Shown: positions 31,601-38,321, counted from the first letter of the stretch. The stretch: 64,000 nucleotides of DNA from Massilia sp. YIM B02769 (GCF_030411995.1 NZ_JASNRC010000010.1:1-64000); one strand, 5' to 3'. Numbers and translations are program-made. The notes: generated from the letters alone by a model not told the origin.

Positions 31601-32562
31601 CTGTGCTGGTCGAGCGCGCGGTTGCGGTAGGAGACGAAGCGCCCGCTGGTCGGTTCGCGCCACTTCAGGCCATCGAAATCGGTGCCGGCCCAGAGCGTGC
31701 CGCCGGCGTCGACATACAGCGACAGCACGCCCGCGTGGCCCATGCCCTCGTCGATGCCGATGGCGCGCCGCTGCGGCTCGCCTTCTCCCAAGCGCCACTC
31801 CTCGAGGCCGGCCTCGGCGCCGACCCACAGGGTAGCGCGCGGCCCCATCGCCAGCGCCAGCACGCGGGCGCGGCGCGGATCGCCCCCCAGGGGCGCGAAG
31901 TAACTCAGTTGGCCGGCACCCGGCGCCAGGCGCGCCACGCCTTCCAGGGTGCCGACCCAGAGCGCGCCCTGGGCATCGAAGGCCAGGGAAGTCACGATGT
32001 GGTCGGCCGTGGTGCCGAGGCGGGTATCGGGCTGGCGGATGGTGGTGAACCGGCCGGAGCGCGGATCGAAGCGCTTCAGGCCATCGCTGGTGGCAAGCCA
32101 GAGCATGCCGTGGCGGTCGGCGGCGATGGCGTTGACGCTGCGGTTGGCGCTGCCGCCGGCGCCCGGTTCGAGCAGGGTGTAGCGCACGAACTTGCCGCTG
32201 GCCGTGTCGAGCCGCGCCAGCCCGCCCTTGGTGCCGAACCAGAGCCGGCCTTCGGCGTCTTCGAGCGAGGCGTTGACGTAGCCGTCCGGCAGCGAGGCAG
32301 GGTCGCGCGGATCGTTGCGGTAGGTGGTGATGCGGTAGCCGTCGTAGCGGTTCAGGCCGGCCTGGGTGCCGAACCACATATAGCCCTGGCGGTCCTGCAG
32401 GATGGTGAGCACCGATTCCTGGGTCAGACCGTGCTCGATGGATAGCCGCTCGAAGCGCAGGTTGCGCGGCGCGGTGGCGTGGGCGGCATCGGTAAAGGTG
32501 AGTGCCAGCAGCAGGCCGGCGATGGCGCACGATGCGCGGCGCCACGTGGTGAACCCCAGCAT
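28627..32562 (-). CDS. Beta-propeller / Y_Y_Y sensor histidine kinase with GAF
   Basis: A 1311-residue membrane sensor kinase. Signal peptide MLGFTTWRRASCAIAGLLLA. Residues about 35-700 hold roughly a dozen two-component-regulator propeller repeats (such as DRQGYMWFGTQAGLNRYDGY), predicted to form two seven-bladed periplasmic propellers. Residues about 720-785 form the Y_Y_Y domain (YAYQLEGFDESWVETDASKR). One transmembrane helix (FRLLAVALLGAAALAAYRF) follows, then a coiled coil, a GAF domain (about 890-1030), HisKA with phospho-acceptor His1066 in AGVAHELNTPIGNSL, and an ATPase domain ending GTGLGLNIAHTIVTSLLGGA. There is no receiver or DNA-binding domain, so a separate response regulator is needed and none is adjacent. 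It is coupled by ATGA to the downstream FMN oxidase, suggesting a common job. Confidence 0.92.
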   Translation of the reverse strand: MLGFTTWRRASCAIAGLLLALTFTDAAHATAPRNLRFERLSIEHGLTQESVLTILQDRQGYMWFGTQAGLNRYDGYRITTYRNDPRDPASLPDGYVNASLEDAEGRLWFGTKGGLARLDTASGKFVRYTLLEPGAGGSANRSVNAIAADRHGMLWLATSDGLKRFDPRSGRFTTIRQPDTRLGTTADHIVTSLAFDAQGALWVGTLEGVARLAPGAGQLSYFAPLGGDPRRARVLALAMGPRATLWVGAEAGLEEWRLGEGEPQRRAIGIDEGMGHAGVLSLYVDAGGTLWAGTDFDGLKWREPTSGRFVSYRNRALDQHSLSDNQVAAVRIDRTGTLWVGTRFGGVSRTDLASGGFSHFSFEPGNGYQNGYRKARDVAVRANGQVWIGTSGGGLVLFDPASGRTRALHHQPGKRASLPSDVVHSLSIADGRLWVGTPAGLAWCPEEGGDFHPVDLGPDGNAALVQAVMKTRDGATWVVSRAGLYLLGPDQKVRKSWRHNPDDAASLGENRIFAMVEDKDGILWVATDNGLDRFDRGANVFTHFRQDDADPDSLRHNRIHDVLLSARGELWIGTGGGLHRMERGPGGKPVFRYFTITDTGQGEPVGALLEDGSGRLWASTTVGLSRIDPASGEYKQYTAKDGLIDGSFFVGSAARGPDGQLHFGGVNGLNSFQPDAIRDNPYPPVVRITDFTVFNKARPLPAGGAVTLPARDSVFALEFAALHYAAPGSNRYAYQLEGFDESWVETDASKRFASYTNLDPGEYVFRVRASNKDGVWSEAPATLAIRITPPWWKTWWFRLLAVALLGAAALAAYRFRIRSLVQQKGRLERQVNARTAELLLQKDAAERRKREAEQQKDAADQARRNIALLSDIGRRLTANLDIEAIMDTLHEHVQVLMDAPVFAVVVAGGDEGTLDIPYALVDGRRAAPSVRARRDPASLAAWSIDHGREVFINDLASESGRYLPGATPEAVAAAALPGAASAQLPRSLLYVPVAVGQRVLGALAVQSYTRGAYQRVHLDMLRTLAAYVGVALDNAQAYRQLKDAQSLLASQEKLASLGSLVAGVAHELNTPIGNSLLMASTLHDKTADIHAALGGAALRRSELDSYIGAAREASELIMRSLHQAAELVNSFRQVSVDQASAQRRRFDLARACQEILATMMNKVRLEGHTLAFAVPDGIVMDSYPGPFGQVMINFVNNALLHAFAGPGGQMRLSARLVDPAWVQLRFADDGRGIAPEHLARVFDPFFTTRMGQGGTGLGLNIAHTIVTSLLGGAIRVESTPGQGTVFILDLPLAPAEARPPHYSNDERKLHA

Positions 32563-32655
32563 AATCGTCAGTATCCGAAACAGATGCGATCAATCTACCA
32601 GATGCCGCTAAAGAGTTGTAATAAATTAAGACTTCCCCGATGGGGATGCCGCTGC

Positions 32656-32661
32656 TATAAT
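32656..32661 (+). promoter_or_regulatory. Promoter -10 of first tRNA-Arg copy
   Basis: TATAAT with TTCCCC 17 bases upstream and a GC-rich discriminator (GCGTGC...GGGCGG) before the tRNA. All six copies share TATAATGCGTGC and a TTCC(A/C)(C/T) element at the -35 position; GC-rich discriminators are typical of stringently controlled stable-RNA promoters. Confidence 0.75.
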
Positions 32662-32672
32662 GCGTGCATCGG

Positions 32673-32749
32673 GCGGCTGTAGCTCAGCTGGATAGAGTAC
32701 TTGGCTACGAACCAAGGGGTCGTGGGTTCGATTCCTGCCAGCCGCACCA
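32673..32749 (+). tRNA. tRNA-Arg(ACG), copy 1
   Basis: 77 nt including an encoded CCA. The acceptor stem is GCGGCTG/CAGCCGC, the D-arm GCTCAGCTGGATAGAG, the anticodon loop CTACGAA (anticodon ACG, read ICG after deamination) and the T-arm GTGGGTTCGATTCCTGC. It resembles E. coli tRNA-Arg(ACG) closely. Promoter TATAAT at 32656-32661; terminator at 32762-32788. Confidence 0.97.
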
Positions 32750-32761
32750 AGAAATACGGAA

Positions 32762-32788
32762 GGCCAGATCGCAAGATCTGGCCTTTTT
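32762..32788 (+). terminator. Terminator of tRNA-Arg copy 1
   Basis: GGCCAGATC, GCAA loop, GATCTGGCC, then five T residues. The identical signal follows copies 2, 3 and 5. Confidence 0.92.
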
Positions 32789-32912
32789 CGTTTTGTCCGG
32801 CTGGTTTGCATGGCGACTGCCGGGCCGCCATGAGGGCGCCCTGCCCTGGATGAGCATCTTCTCAATTGATGCTTCCATAAAACAACAAGTGCCGCTATAA
32901 TGCGTGCCTCGG

Positions 32913-32989
32913 GCGGCTGTAGCTCAGCTGGATAGAGTACTTGGCTACGAACCAAGGGGTCGTGGGTTCGATTCCTGCCAGCCGCACCA
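32913..32989 (+). tRNA. tRNA-Arg(ACG), copy 2
   Basis: Identical to copy 1, exactly 240 bp downstream. Promoter -10 TATAAT at 32896-32901 with TTCCAT 17 bp upstream. Anticodon ACG. Confidence 0.97.
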
Positions 32990-33001
32990 AGAAATACGGA
33001 A

Positions 33002-33028
33002 GGCCAGATCGCAAGATCTGGCCTTTTT
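33002..33028 (+). terminator. Terminator of tRNA-Arg copy 2
   Basis: GGCCAGATC / GATCTGGCC stem with five T residues, identical to copy 1. Confidence 0.92.
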
Positions 33029-33152
33029 CGTTTTGTCCGGCTGGTTTGCATGGCGACTGCCGGGCCGCCATGAGGGCGCCCTGCCCTGGATGAGCATCTT
33101 CTCAATTGATGCTTCCATAAAACAACAAGTGCCGCTATAATGCGTGCCTCGG

Positions 33153-33229
33153 GCGGCTGTAGCTCAGCTGGATAGAGTACTTGGCTACGAACCAAGGGGT
33201 CGTGGGTTCGATTCCTGCCAGCCGCACCA
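33153..33229 (+). tRNA. tRNA-Arg(ACG), copy 3
   Basis: Identical to copies 1 and 2, 240 bp further. Promoter -10 TATAAT at 33136-33141 with TTCCAT upstream. Anticodon ACG. Confidence 0.97.
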
Positions 33230-33241
33230 AGAAATACGGAA

Positions 33242-33268
33242 GGCCAGATCGCAAGATCTGGCCTTTTT
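33242..33268 (+). terminator. Terminator of tRNA-Arg copy 3
   Basis: Same stem and T-run as copies 1 and 2. Confidence 0.92.
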
Positions 33269-33392
33269 CGTTTTGTCCGGCTGGTTTGCATGGCGACTGC
33301 CGGGCCGCCATGAGGGCGCCCTGCCCTGGATGAGCATCTTCTCAATTGATGCTTCCATAAAACAACAAGTGCCGCTATAATGCGTGCCTCGG

Positions 33393-33469
33393 GCGGCTGT
33401 AGCTCAGCTGGATAGAGTACTTGGCTACGAACCAAGGGGTCGTGGGTTCGATTCCTGCCAGCCGCACCA
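33393..33469 (+). tRNA. tRNA-Arg(ACG), copy 4
   Basis: Identical tRNA, last of the perfect tandem block. Promoter -10 TATAAT at 33376-33381. The sequence right after it (CGAATAGGAAG) departs from the repeat. Confidence 0.97.
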
Positions 33470-33479
33470 CGAATAGGAA

Positions 33480-33506
33480 GGCCAGATCGCGAGATCTGGC
33501 CTTTTT
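33480..33506 (+). terminator. Terminator of tRNA-Arg copy 4
   Basis: GGCCAGATC, GCGA loop (one base different from copies 1-3), GATCTGGCC, five T residues. Confidence 0.9.
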
Positions 33507-33638
33507 CGTTATGGGCGCCGGGTTTGTCCGGATGAGATCAGAAATGGCATGCTCCACCATCTCGGCGCCCATAAAGCGCGTCGATCGGGCAAGCTGCCCA
33601 ACCTCCATTCCCAGCTAACTCCAAGCAAGGTATAAATC

Positions 33639-33809
33639 ATGCGTGTAGCGTTAGTCGACGAGGACGGAGACGAATCAGGCAGCCATGGGCCAGTAACCTT
33701 TGTCCGATCTGCGAATCTCGTCACTACCTGCGAGCGAGCCAACTTCCACAAGCGATGGCAGTTAGATCGCTACTGCTCAAGAATACTTAGGCAACCCCAT
33801 TTTGCCTGA
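33639..33809 (+). CDS. Possible 56-residue small protein
   Basis: An ATG at 33639 with AAGG about ten bases upstream opens a 56-codon frame. The product begins MRVALVDEDGDESGSHGPVT and ends in a basic, aromatic segment (FHKRWQLDRYCSRIL). Its last codons overlap the 3' end of the convergent YqaE gene by about 23 bp. Composition is protein-like and acidic at the start, but no homology is recognised and the ribosome binding site is ordinary. It lies in a lower-GC interval between tRNA copies 4 and 5 that could be inserted DNA. I regard it as uncertain. Confidence 0.28.
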   Translation: MRVALVDEDGDESGSHGPVTFVRSANLVTTCERANFHKRWQLDRYCSRILRQPHFA

Positions 33810-33990
33810 TCGCCTTCTCCAGACGCTCTGTGCGTTTGTCTGCCTTGTGGCCATGCACGACAAAAAGCGCGTGAATCATACCGGGAAGCCAGAAGCACAT
33901 TGTCAGAATAATATTCAACAGTGCCTGGAATGGTTTTCCGCAAAGAAGAATAGCAAGAGGCGGAAGTATGATTGCCAAAAAATCACGCAT
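33787..33990 (-). CDS. YqaE/Pmp3 family small membrane protein
   Basis: A 67-residue hydrophobic protein of the Pmp3/YqaE family (UPF0057). MRDFLAIILPPLAILLCGKP is the typical first helix, with the family's Pro-Pro-Leu/Ala kink, and LTMCFWLPGMIHALFVV the second helix with its Pro-Gly-x-x-His-Ala motif. The middle is shorter than usual (PFQALLNIIL). A basic tail follows (HKADKRTERLEKAIRQNG). Members affect membrane potential or ion leak in fungi and plants and are stress-induced in bacteria. AGGATT precedes ATG 33990. It sits between tRNA-Arg copies 4 and 5, on the opposite strand, as an insert that splits the tRNA block. Confidence 0.82.
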   Translation of the reverse strand: MRDFLAIILPPLAILLCGKPFQALLNIILTMCFWLPGMIHALFVVHGHKADKRTERLEKAIRQNGVA

Positions 33991-34392
33991 TTTAATCCTG
34001 TTGAGTTAATTAGATGTTTCATCAGCCGAACGGGTTCGCTTCGACCGAAGTTGGACGACCGTCATCCAGGCTGATTGCAGATGAGGTTGCCTGATCGTGA
34101 CATGTGTGACTATTCGAGAATCTATCGGATTGTCACGCAGAGAACTGCGATGGAAGGCGCTGTAATTCAGATCAAACTCTAGTTTTCTTAAGTTTGTGAA
34201 TGCATCCCATGCTGCGGCAAGCCCTGCTTCCACTACTTGCCGCGTTTATCCCGCTTGCAAAGCGCGCGCGCGAACTTGCAACGCTCCGGAAGACAAGCAA
34301 ATCGAGCCGATAGCCCGCCAACACCGCAAAAGCCGCTGGCCGAATAAGGCGACTGCGAACAACCGCTTCTTCCCTTTTCACAGCTACCCCGC
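33991..34392. other. Gene-poor, lower-GC interval between tRNA copies
   Basis: About 400 bases with noticeably lower GC than the rest of the window. A 75-codon minus-strand frame (34006-34233) exists but has no ribosome binding site or recognisable domain. I see no convincing gene. The interval may be inserted DNA next to a tRNA locus. Confidence 0.4.
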
Positions 34393-34408
34393 TATAATGC
34401 GTGCTCGG

Positions 34409-34485
34409 GCGGCTGTAGCTCAGCTGGATAGAGTACTTGGCTACGAACCAAGGGGTCGTGGGTTCGATTCCTGCCAGCCGCACCA
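34409..34485 (+). tRNA. tRNA-Arg(ACG), copy 5
   Basis: Identical 77-nt tRNA-Arg(ACG) with CCA. Promoter -10 TATAAT at 34393-34398 and TTCCCT exactly 17 bases before it. The flanking spacer is unrelated to the 240-bp unit, so this copy was separated earlier. Confidence 0.97.
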
Positions 34486-34495
34486 CGAATACGAA

Positions 34496-34522
34496 GGCCA
34501 GATCGCAAGATCTGGCCTTTTT
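34496..34522 (+). terminator. Terminator of tRNA-Arg copy 5
   Basis: GGCCAGATC, GCAA, GATCTGGCC, five T residues; same as in the tandem block although the rest of the spacer differs. Confidence 0.92.
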
Positions 34523-34640
34523 CGTTTGCGCGTTCGATATGCACTTTGCCTGCGTGTTGCCTGCCCTGCTGGGATGCTTTCGACACACCTTAATTATCGC
34601 TTCCCTAATCTGGCAAGCTTGGCTATAATGCGTGCCTCGG

Positions 34641-34717
34641 GCGGCTGTAGCTCAGCTGGATAGAGTACTTGGCTACGAACCAAGGGGTCGTGGGTTCGAT
34701 TCCTGCCAGCCGCACCA
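34641..34717 (+). tRNA. tRNA-Arg(ACG), copy 6
   Basis: Identical tRNA-Arg(ACG). Promoter -10 TATAAT at 34624-34629 with TTCCCT 17 bases upstream. It is followed by a different terminator, so it is probably the ancestral last copy. Confidence 0.97.
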
Positions 34718-34729
34718 ACTTTTTCAAGG

Positions 34730-34762
34730 AAATGGCTCAGAAGAGATTCTGAGCCATTTTTC
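34730..34762 (+). terminator. Terminator of tRNA-Arg copy 6
   Basis: AAATGGCTCAGA (34730-34741) pairs with TCTGAGCCATTT (34748-34759), followed by further T residues. The sequence is unlike the terminator of the other five copies. Confidence 0.9.
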
Positions 34763-35135
34763 TTTCCACGATCGGTTTTGCCGTCTCGCTGGCGTCTGTC
34801 GGCGCATCTCTTCGTTTCCCCACCCAGTCAAGCGATTCGCTTAAACGGGGTTTAGCTCTGCACAGGACGCACACTTCTCTTTTTGTAGGATCGCGCTGAC
34901 GCTATCTGAGCAATGCTCATGATCTTTTTCTCAACAAAACGAGAAACCGCGCCCTCCCTCTATACGCCCAGCCATTCCCTGTCCTTCCAGCATGATGTGC
35001 CGATGAGCATTCTTGTCGCCTGTCTGGTACACCTCAGCATCCGCCTCACGCAGCGCCCACCCGTTTGCTAGCATGAAAACCCCCGATTGCCACAACCCGG
35101 CCGCATGCCGCGGCCGATTTTCGTGTGAGGACGTT
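34763..35135. other. Intergenic region before PEP-CTERM gene
   Basis: About 370 bases without a gene I can support. It has several T- and C-rich stretches and frames without ribosome binding sites. The last 60 bases should hold the promoter of the PEP-CTERM gene; no clear -35/-10 pair stands out. Confidence 0.4.
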
Positions 35136-35678
35136 ATGAGAAAATCGTTAATAGGTGCAATCGTATTGGCAGGCGCGTCGCTGGCGTCGACGGCGGTGCA
35201 GGCCCAGGTCATCGGCGATTCGCCGCAGGCACTCGACCTGGTCGACAACTCGGCCTTCTTCGGCGACAGCCTGGGCGAAGGCAACAGCGGCGCCACCTTC
35301 GCCGACCGCTTCACCTTCACGGTCGACGACGCCCTGGGAGTGAATGTCGATGCCATCGTCGGCTCGGTCAGCCGTTCGGCCGATGTCGGGCTGGACATCA
35401 CCGGCCTCTGGATCTACAACGGCAACGACACCCTGATCAGCACCGGCACGTCGCTGCAGACGGGTGCGGTGGACGTGTGGACCGTGGCGGGCGACAACCT
35501 CGTTGCCGGCGACTACTACCTGCGGGTGGACGGCAACGTGGTCTCGGGCGAAGGGGCTTCCTTCGGCGGCGCGGTCATGCTGGCGCCGGTGCCCGAGCCG
35601 GAAACCTACGGCATGATGCTGGGCGGCCTCGGCGTACTGGGCTTCCTGGCACGGCGCCGCCAGTCCAGGCGCGGCTGA
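35136..35678 (+). CDS. PEP-CTERM sorting-signal surface protein
   Basis: A 180-residue exported protein. The signal peptide is MRKSLIGAIVLAGASLASTA, cleaved after VQAQ. The mature part is beta-rich, with a Phe-Thr-Asp-type segment (GATFADRFTFTVDDALGVNV) typical of FxDxF-type PEP-CTERM proteins of about 180 residues. The C-terminus is a full sorting signal: VPEPETYGMMLGGLGVLGFL followed by the basic ARRRQSRRG. Exosortase A-type enzymes recognise PEP, cleave, and hand the protein to the cell surface, often with exopolysaccharide. No exosortase gene is in the window. GTGAGGA precedes ATG 35136. A strong terminator lies at 35707-35740. Confidence 0.9.
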   Translation: MRKSLIGAIVLAGASLASTAVQAQVIGDSPQALDLVDNSAFFGDSLGEGNSGATFADRFTFTVDDALGVNVDAIVGSVSRSADVGLDITGLWIYNGNDTLISTGTSLQTGAVDVWTVAGDNLVAGDYYLRVDGNVVSGEGASFGGAVMLAPVPEPETYGMMLGGLGVLGFLARRRQSRRG

Positions 35679-35706
35679 TTCCCAATCCTGCTTCGCCCGA
35701 TAGGCG

Positions 35707-35740
35707 AAAAAAAACGGAGACGCTCGCGTCTCCGTTTTTT
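35707..35740 (+). terminator. Bidirectional rho-independent terminator
   Basis: CGGAGACG (35715-35722), CTCG loop, CGTCTCCG (35727-35734), flanked by A-run and T-run, serving both the PEP-CTERM gene and the convergent hybrid kinase gene. Confidence 0.92.
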
Positions 35741-35762
35741 AACCTGCCCCCTCTTCCAACGA

Positions 35763-37655
35763 TCAGGTGCGCAGCTTCTTGATGATGCTGCGGTTGCCCA
35801 GGATTTCCTCGATCTGCTCGAAGCGCACCGGCTTCACCATGTGGTGATCGAAACCGGCCTCGAAGGCCAGCTGGCGGTCCTTTTCCTGGCCCCAGCCGGT
35901 CACCGCGATCAGCGCCGTCATGGCGCCGCAGGACAGCTTGCGGATGCCGCGCGCCAGGTCGTAGCCCGACATCTGCGGCAGCCCGATATCGAGGAAGGCG
36001 TAGTCCGGGCAGAAGCGCGCGGCCGCCGCCAGTGCATCCGGCCCGTTGTGGGTGATCACCACGCTGTGCCCCATGGCGGTGAGCAGCGCGCCGATGCTGT
36101 TGACGAAGTCGACGTTGTCGTCGGCCAGCAAAATCCGGTAGGTCTCGGTGCTGATGAAGGCGGCCGGCGTCGGTTTGCTCAGCGGTTCCGGCTCGACCAC
36201 GATCGGCAGGCGCACGCTGAAGCAGGAGCCGCGCCCCAGACCCTCGCTGCGCGCGGTAATCGTCCCGCCGTGCAGTTCGACGAGTTTGCGCGCCAGCGAC
36301 AGGCCCACGCCCAGGCCGGCATTCGTGCGCTCCAGGGTCGAGTCGACCTGCACGAACATGTCGAACACCGAGTCCAGCATGTCGGGCGCCAGGCCGATGC
36401 CGGTATCGAGCACTTCCAGCACCAGGGTCTTGTCCTCGACGTGGCCCGACAGGGTCACGCGCCCGCCGCGGTTGGTGTACTTGGCCGCGTTGTTCAGCAG
36501 GTTCGACAGGATCTGGGCCAGGCGGGTGGCGTCGCCGTGCAGGAAGACCGGGCGGTCCGGCAAGTCCAGCACCAGCTCGTGGCCGTGCAGCTCGATGTAG
36601 GAGCGCACCACTTCCAGCGCGTCGTTGACGACCGCCTTCAGTTCGACGCGGCCCATCTTGATGGCGAACTTGCCGGTGTTGATGCGCGACACGTCGAGCA
36701 GGTCGTCCACCAGGCGCACCATCTGGCGCAGCTGGCGTTCCATGATGTCGGTGGCGCGCTGGGTGGCCTGGGCGTCGCCGCTGCGGATGCGCAGGATGTC
36801 GAGGCCGGTGCGGATCGGCGCCAGCGGATTGCGCAGTTCGTGGGCCAGGGTGGCGAGAAACTCGTCTTTCCTGCGGTCGGCCACGATCAGCGCGTCTTCC
36901 GCCTTCTGGCGCACGTCCATCTCGTGTTCGAGGGTGCGGTTTGCCGCCTGCAGGGCGTCGGCGCGGCGGCCGATCTCGGCCAGCATGTCGTTGAAGGCGT
37001 CGACCAGCACCCCGATCTCGCCGCTGTTATTGCCCGGCACGCGCAGGGTGAAGTCGCGCCGCTGCATCACCTGGCGTGCGACGTTCGTGACTGCTTCCAG
37101 CGGGCGGGTAATTGCCGCCTGCAGGCGCGAGGCCACCAGGCCGGCGATCACCAGCGCGCCGAGCATCACGCCGCCCAGAATGGCGCCATAGTTCAGCAGG
37201 CGGTCGACCAGGCCATAGCGCGAGCGCAGGTAGACGGTGCCGACCAGTTCGCCGTTCTCGACGATGTTGTGCCAGACCTCGAGCCCGCCGCGCTCGATCA
37301 GGTAGCCGGCCGCGCGCGGACGCGTCGGCAGGGTCTGCTCGGTGCCGGCTTTGACATAACTGGCGAAGCGCGTGCCCGAGGCGGTGAAGACGGCGCCGGA
37401 CAGGATTTGCGGGCGCGCGCGCAGCACCGCCAGCTGCTGCTGGGCGGTTTTCGCATCGCTGAAGGCGAGTGCCGGCGCGGTGACGCTGGCCATGATGTCG
37501 GCCTGCGTGGTCAAGTCGTCGATCCACAGGCGCTGGAAGGTGCGCAGATCGAGCACCAGCATGGCCACCGAGGCCGACAGCAGGGCCGCCAGCGTGGTGA
37601 ACACCGCCATCTTGATCAGTTTGCTGCGGACGGAACCGGTATCGTGCGCGTTCAT
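35763..37655 (-). CDS. Hybrid sensor kinase (CHASE8-like, HAMP, HisKA, HATPase, REC)
   Basis: A 630-residue hybrid kinase. First membrane helix at about 15-36, then a periplasmic domain of about 115 residues (ASVTAPALAFSDAKTAQQQL) resembling CHASE8. The second helix is at about 155-177, HAMP at about 178-232, and HisKA has its phospho-acceptor at His272 (LATLAHELRNPLAPI). The ATPase domain is at about 370-485 (LGVGLSLARKLVELHGG). The C-terminal receiver carries its Asp in DYAFLDIGLPQMSGYDLARG. Its ATG overlaps the stop of the YfiR-type gene by one base (TGATG), so the two are translationally coupled. In this position relatives often have a GGDEF output; here the output is a phosphorelay. It likely relays a periplasmic signal gated by YfiR. 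Confidence 0.92.
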   Translation of the reverse strand: MNAHDTGSVRSKLIKMAVFTTLAALLSASVAMLVLDLRTFQRLWIDDLTTQADIMASVTAPALAFSDAKTAQQQLAVLRARPQILSGAVFTASGTRFASYVKAGTEQTLPTRPRAAGYLIERGGLEVWHNIVENGELVGTVYLRSRYGLVDRLLNYGAILGGVMLGALVIAGLVASRLQAAITRPLEAVTNVARQVMQRRDFTLRVPGNNSGEIGVLVDAFNDMLAEIGRRADALQAANRTLEHEMDVRQKAEDALIVADRRKDEFLATLAHELRNPLAPIRTGLDILRIRSGDAQATQRATDIMERQLRQMVRLVDDLLDVSRINTGKFAIKMGRVELKAVVNDALEVVRSYIELHGHELVLDLPDRPVFLHGDATRLAQILSNLLNNAAKYTNRGGRVTLSGHVEDKTLVLEVLDTGIGLAPDMLDSVFDMFVQVDSTLERTNAGLGVGLSLARKLVELHGGTITARSEGLGRGSCFSVRLPIVVEPEPLSKPTPAAFISTETYRILLADDNVDFVNSIGALLTAMGHSVVITHNGPDALAAAARFCPDYAFLDIGLPQMSGYDLARGIRKLSCGAMTALIAVTGWGQEKDRQLAFEAGFDHHMVKPVRFEQIEEILGNRSIIKKLRT

Positions 37656-38314
37656 CAGGAATTCCCCTTCACGACGCGGTTGGCGACGGTGAGCAGTCGC
37701 GAACTGAGTTTCACGTTATTTCTCTCTGCTGAATCGAGGGACACGTCGAAGCGCACGCGCTCGTCGACGATCCGGAAATTGATGACACTGCCCTGTTGCA
37801 GGCCGAGTTCGCACTCGGTCACCGGCAACAGCGCCGGCGGGCTACTTTTCAGGACGCGGCCGGCGCGCACGCTGTCGCTGCCGGCCACGAACAGCAAATG
37901 CACGGGGTTGCCGCCCTCGCCTTCGCGCAGCTGGCGCACCACCACCGGACGGCCGCCGATATTCCGGCCGGCGACCACGCGCGCCAGCTCGGCCGCCATG
38001 TCGTCCGACCCCACCACGCCGATCGTGACCGGCGCGCCGGGGTCGGCAAAGGCGCCGGCCGGGAATTCGGCATAGCCGAGGAACTTGTACAGGAAGGCGG
38101 CTTTCACGCGGCGCTCGAGCGCCTGGCTGCTGCCGCCGTTCTGGGCCAGCGCCGGCGGCGGGGCGATGCCGATGGCCGTGAACACGGCGGCGGCGCAGGC
38201 CAGCGTCCAGCCGGCCAGGCGCAGGGGCCGCCGTAACAGGACCGGCGGCCGCGCCGGGGTGCGGGACACTCCGGCGGGCGGCGTGGAAGAAGAGGTAGAT
38301 CGGTGTCGAATCAT
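37655..38314 (-). CDS. YfiR family (DUF4154) periplasmic protein
   Basis: A 219-residue exported protein. A basic N-terminus precedes the hydrophobic segment LACAAAVFTAIGIAPPPALA. The mature domain is YfiR/DUF4154: RRVKAAFLYKFLGYAEFPAG at its start, then VTIGVVGSDDMAAELARVVA, GNPVHLLFVAGSD, and the final SVINFRIVDERVRFDVSLDS with SRLLTVANRVV. In Pseudomonas YfiR is a periplasmic inhibitor that binds the sensor domain of the cyclase YfiN. By analogy this protein should gate the CHASE8-like kinase encoded next, to which it is coupled (TGATG at 37653-37657). The TonB receptor stops 8 bp before its start. I chose ATG 38314, since the longer open frame overlaps the receptor gene. Confidence 0.85.
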   Translation of the reverse strand: MIRHRSTSSSTPPAGVSRTPARPPVLLRRPLRLAGWTLACAAAVFTAIGIAPPPALAQNGGSSQALERRVKAAFLYKFLGYAEFPAGAFADPGAPVTIGVVGSDDMAAELARVVAGRNIGGRPVVVRQLREGEGGNPVHLLFVAGSDSVRAGRVLKSSPPALLPVTECELGLQQGSVINFRIVDERVRFDVSLDSAERNNVKLSSRLLTVANRVVKGNS

Positions 38315-38321
38315 TGGCCGC

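Larger units (their letters stand above)
32671..33469 (+). repeat. Perfect 240-bp tandem repeat carrying tRNA-Arg
   Basis: Three full 240-bp units and the tRNA part of a fourth are identical base for base across 32671-33469, apart from what lies before the first and after the last tRNA. Each unit contains a tRNA-Arg gene, its terminator, about 100 bp of spacer, and the promoter of the next copy. Spacers in the later two dispersed copies differ, so the tandem block arose by recent duplication. Confidence 0.95.

Noticed and set aside
32626-33435. Long repetitive minus-strand open frame of about 269 codons across the tRNA array
   Set aside because: It is antisense translation of the tRNA-Arg repeats. 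The segment RNRTHDPLVRSQVLYPAELQ is a well-known false protein made from tRNA genes. The three plus-strand 78-codon frames are the sense equivalent.
32671-33469. Regularly spaced identical repeats as a CRISPR array
   Set aside because: The repeat is 240 bp and includes the spacers, which are identical rather than unique. The content is tRNA genes, and no cas gene is near.
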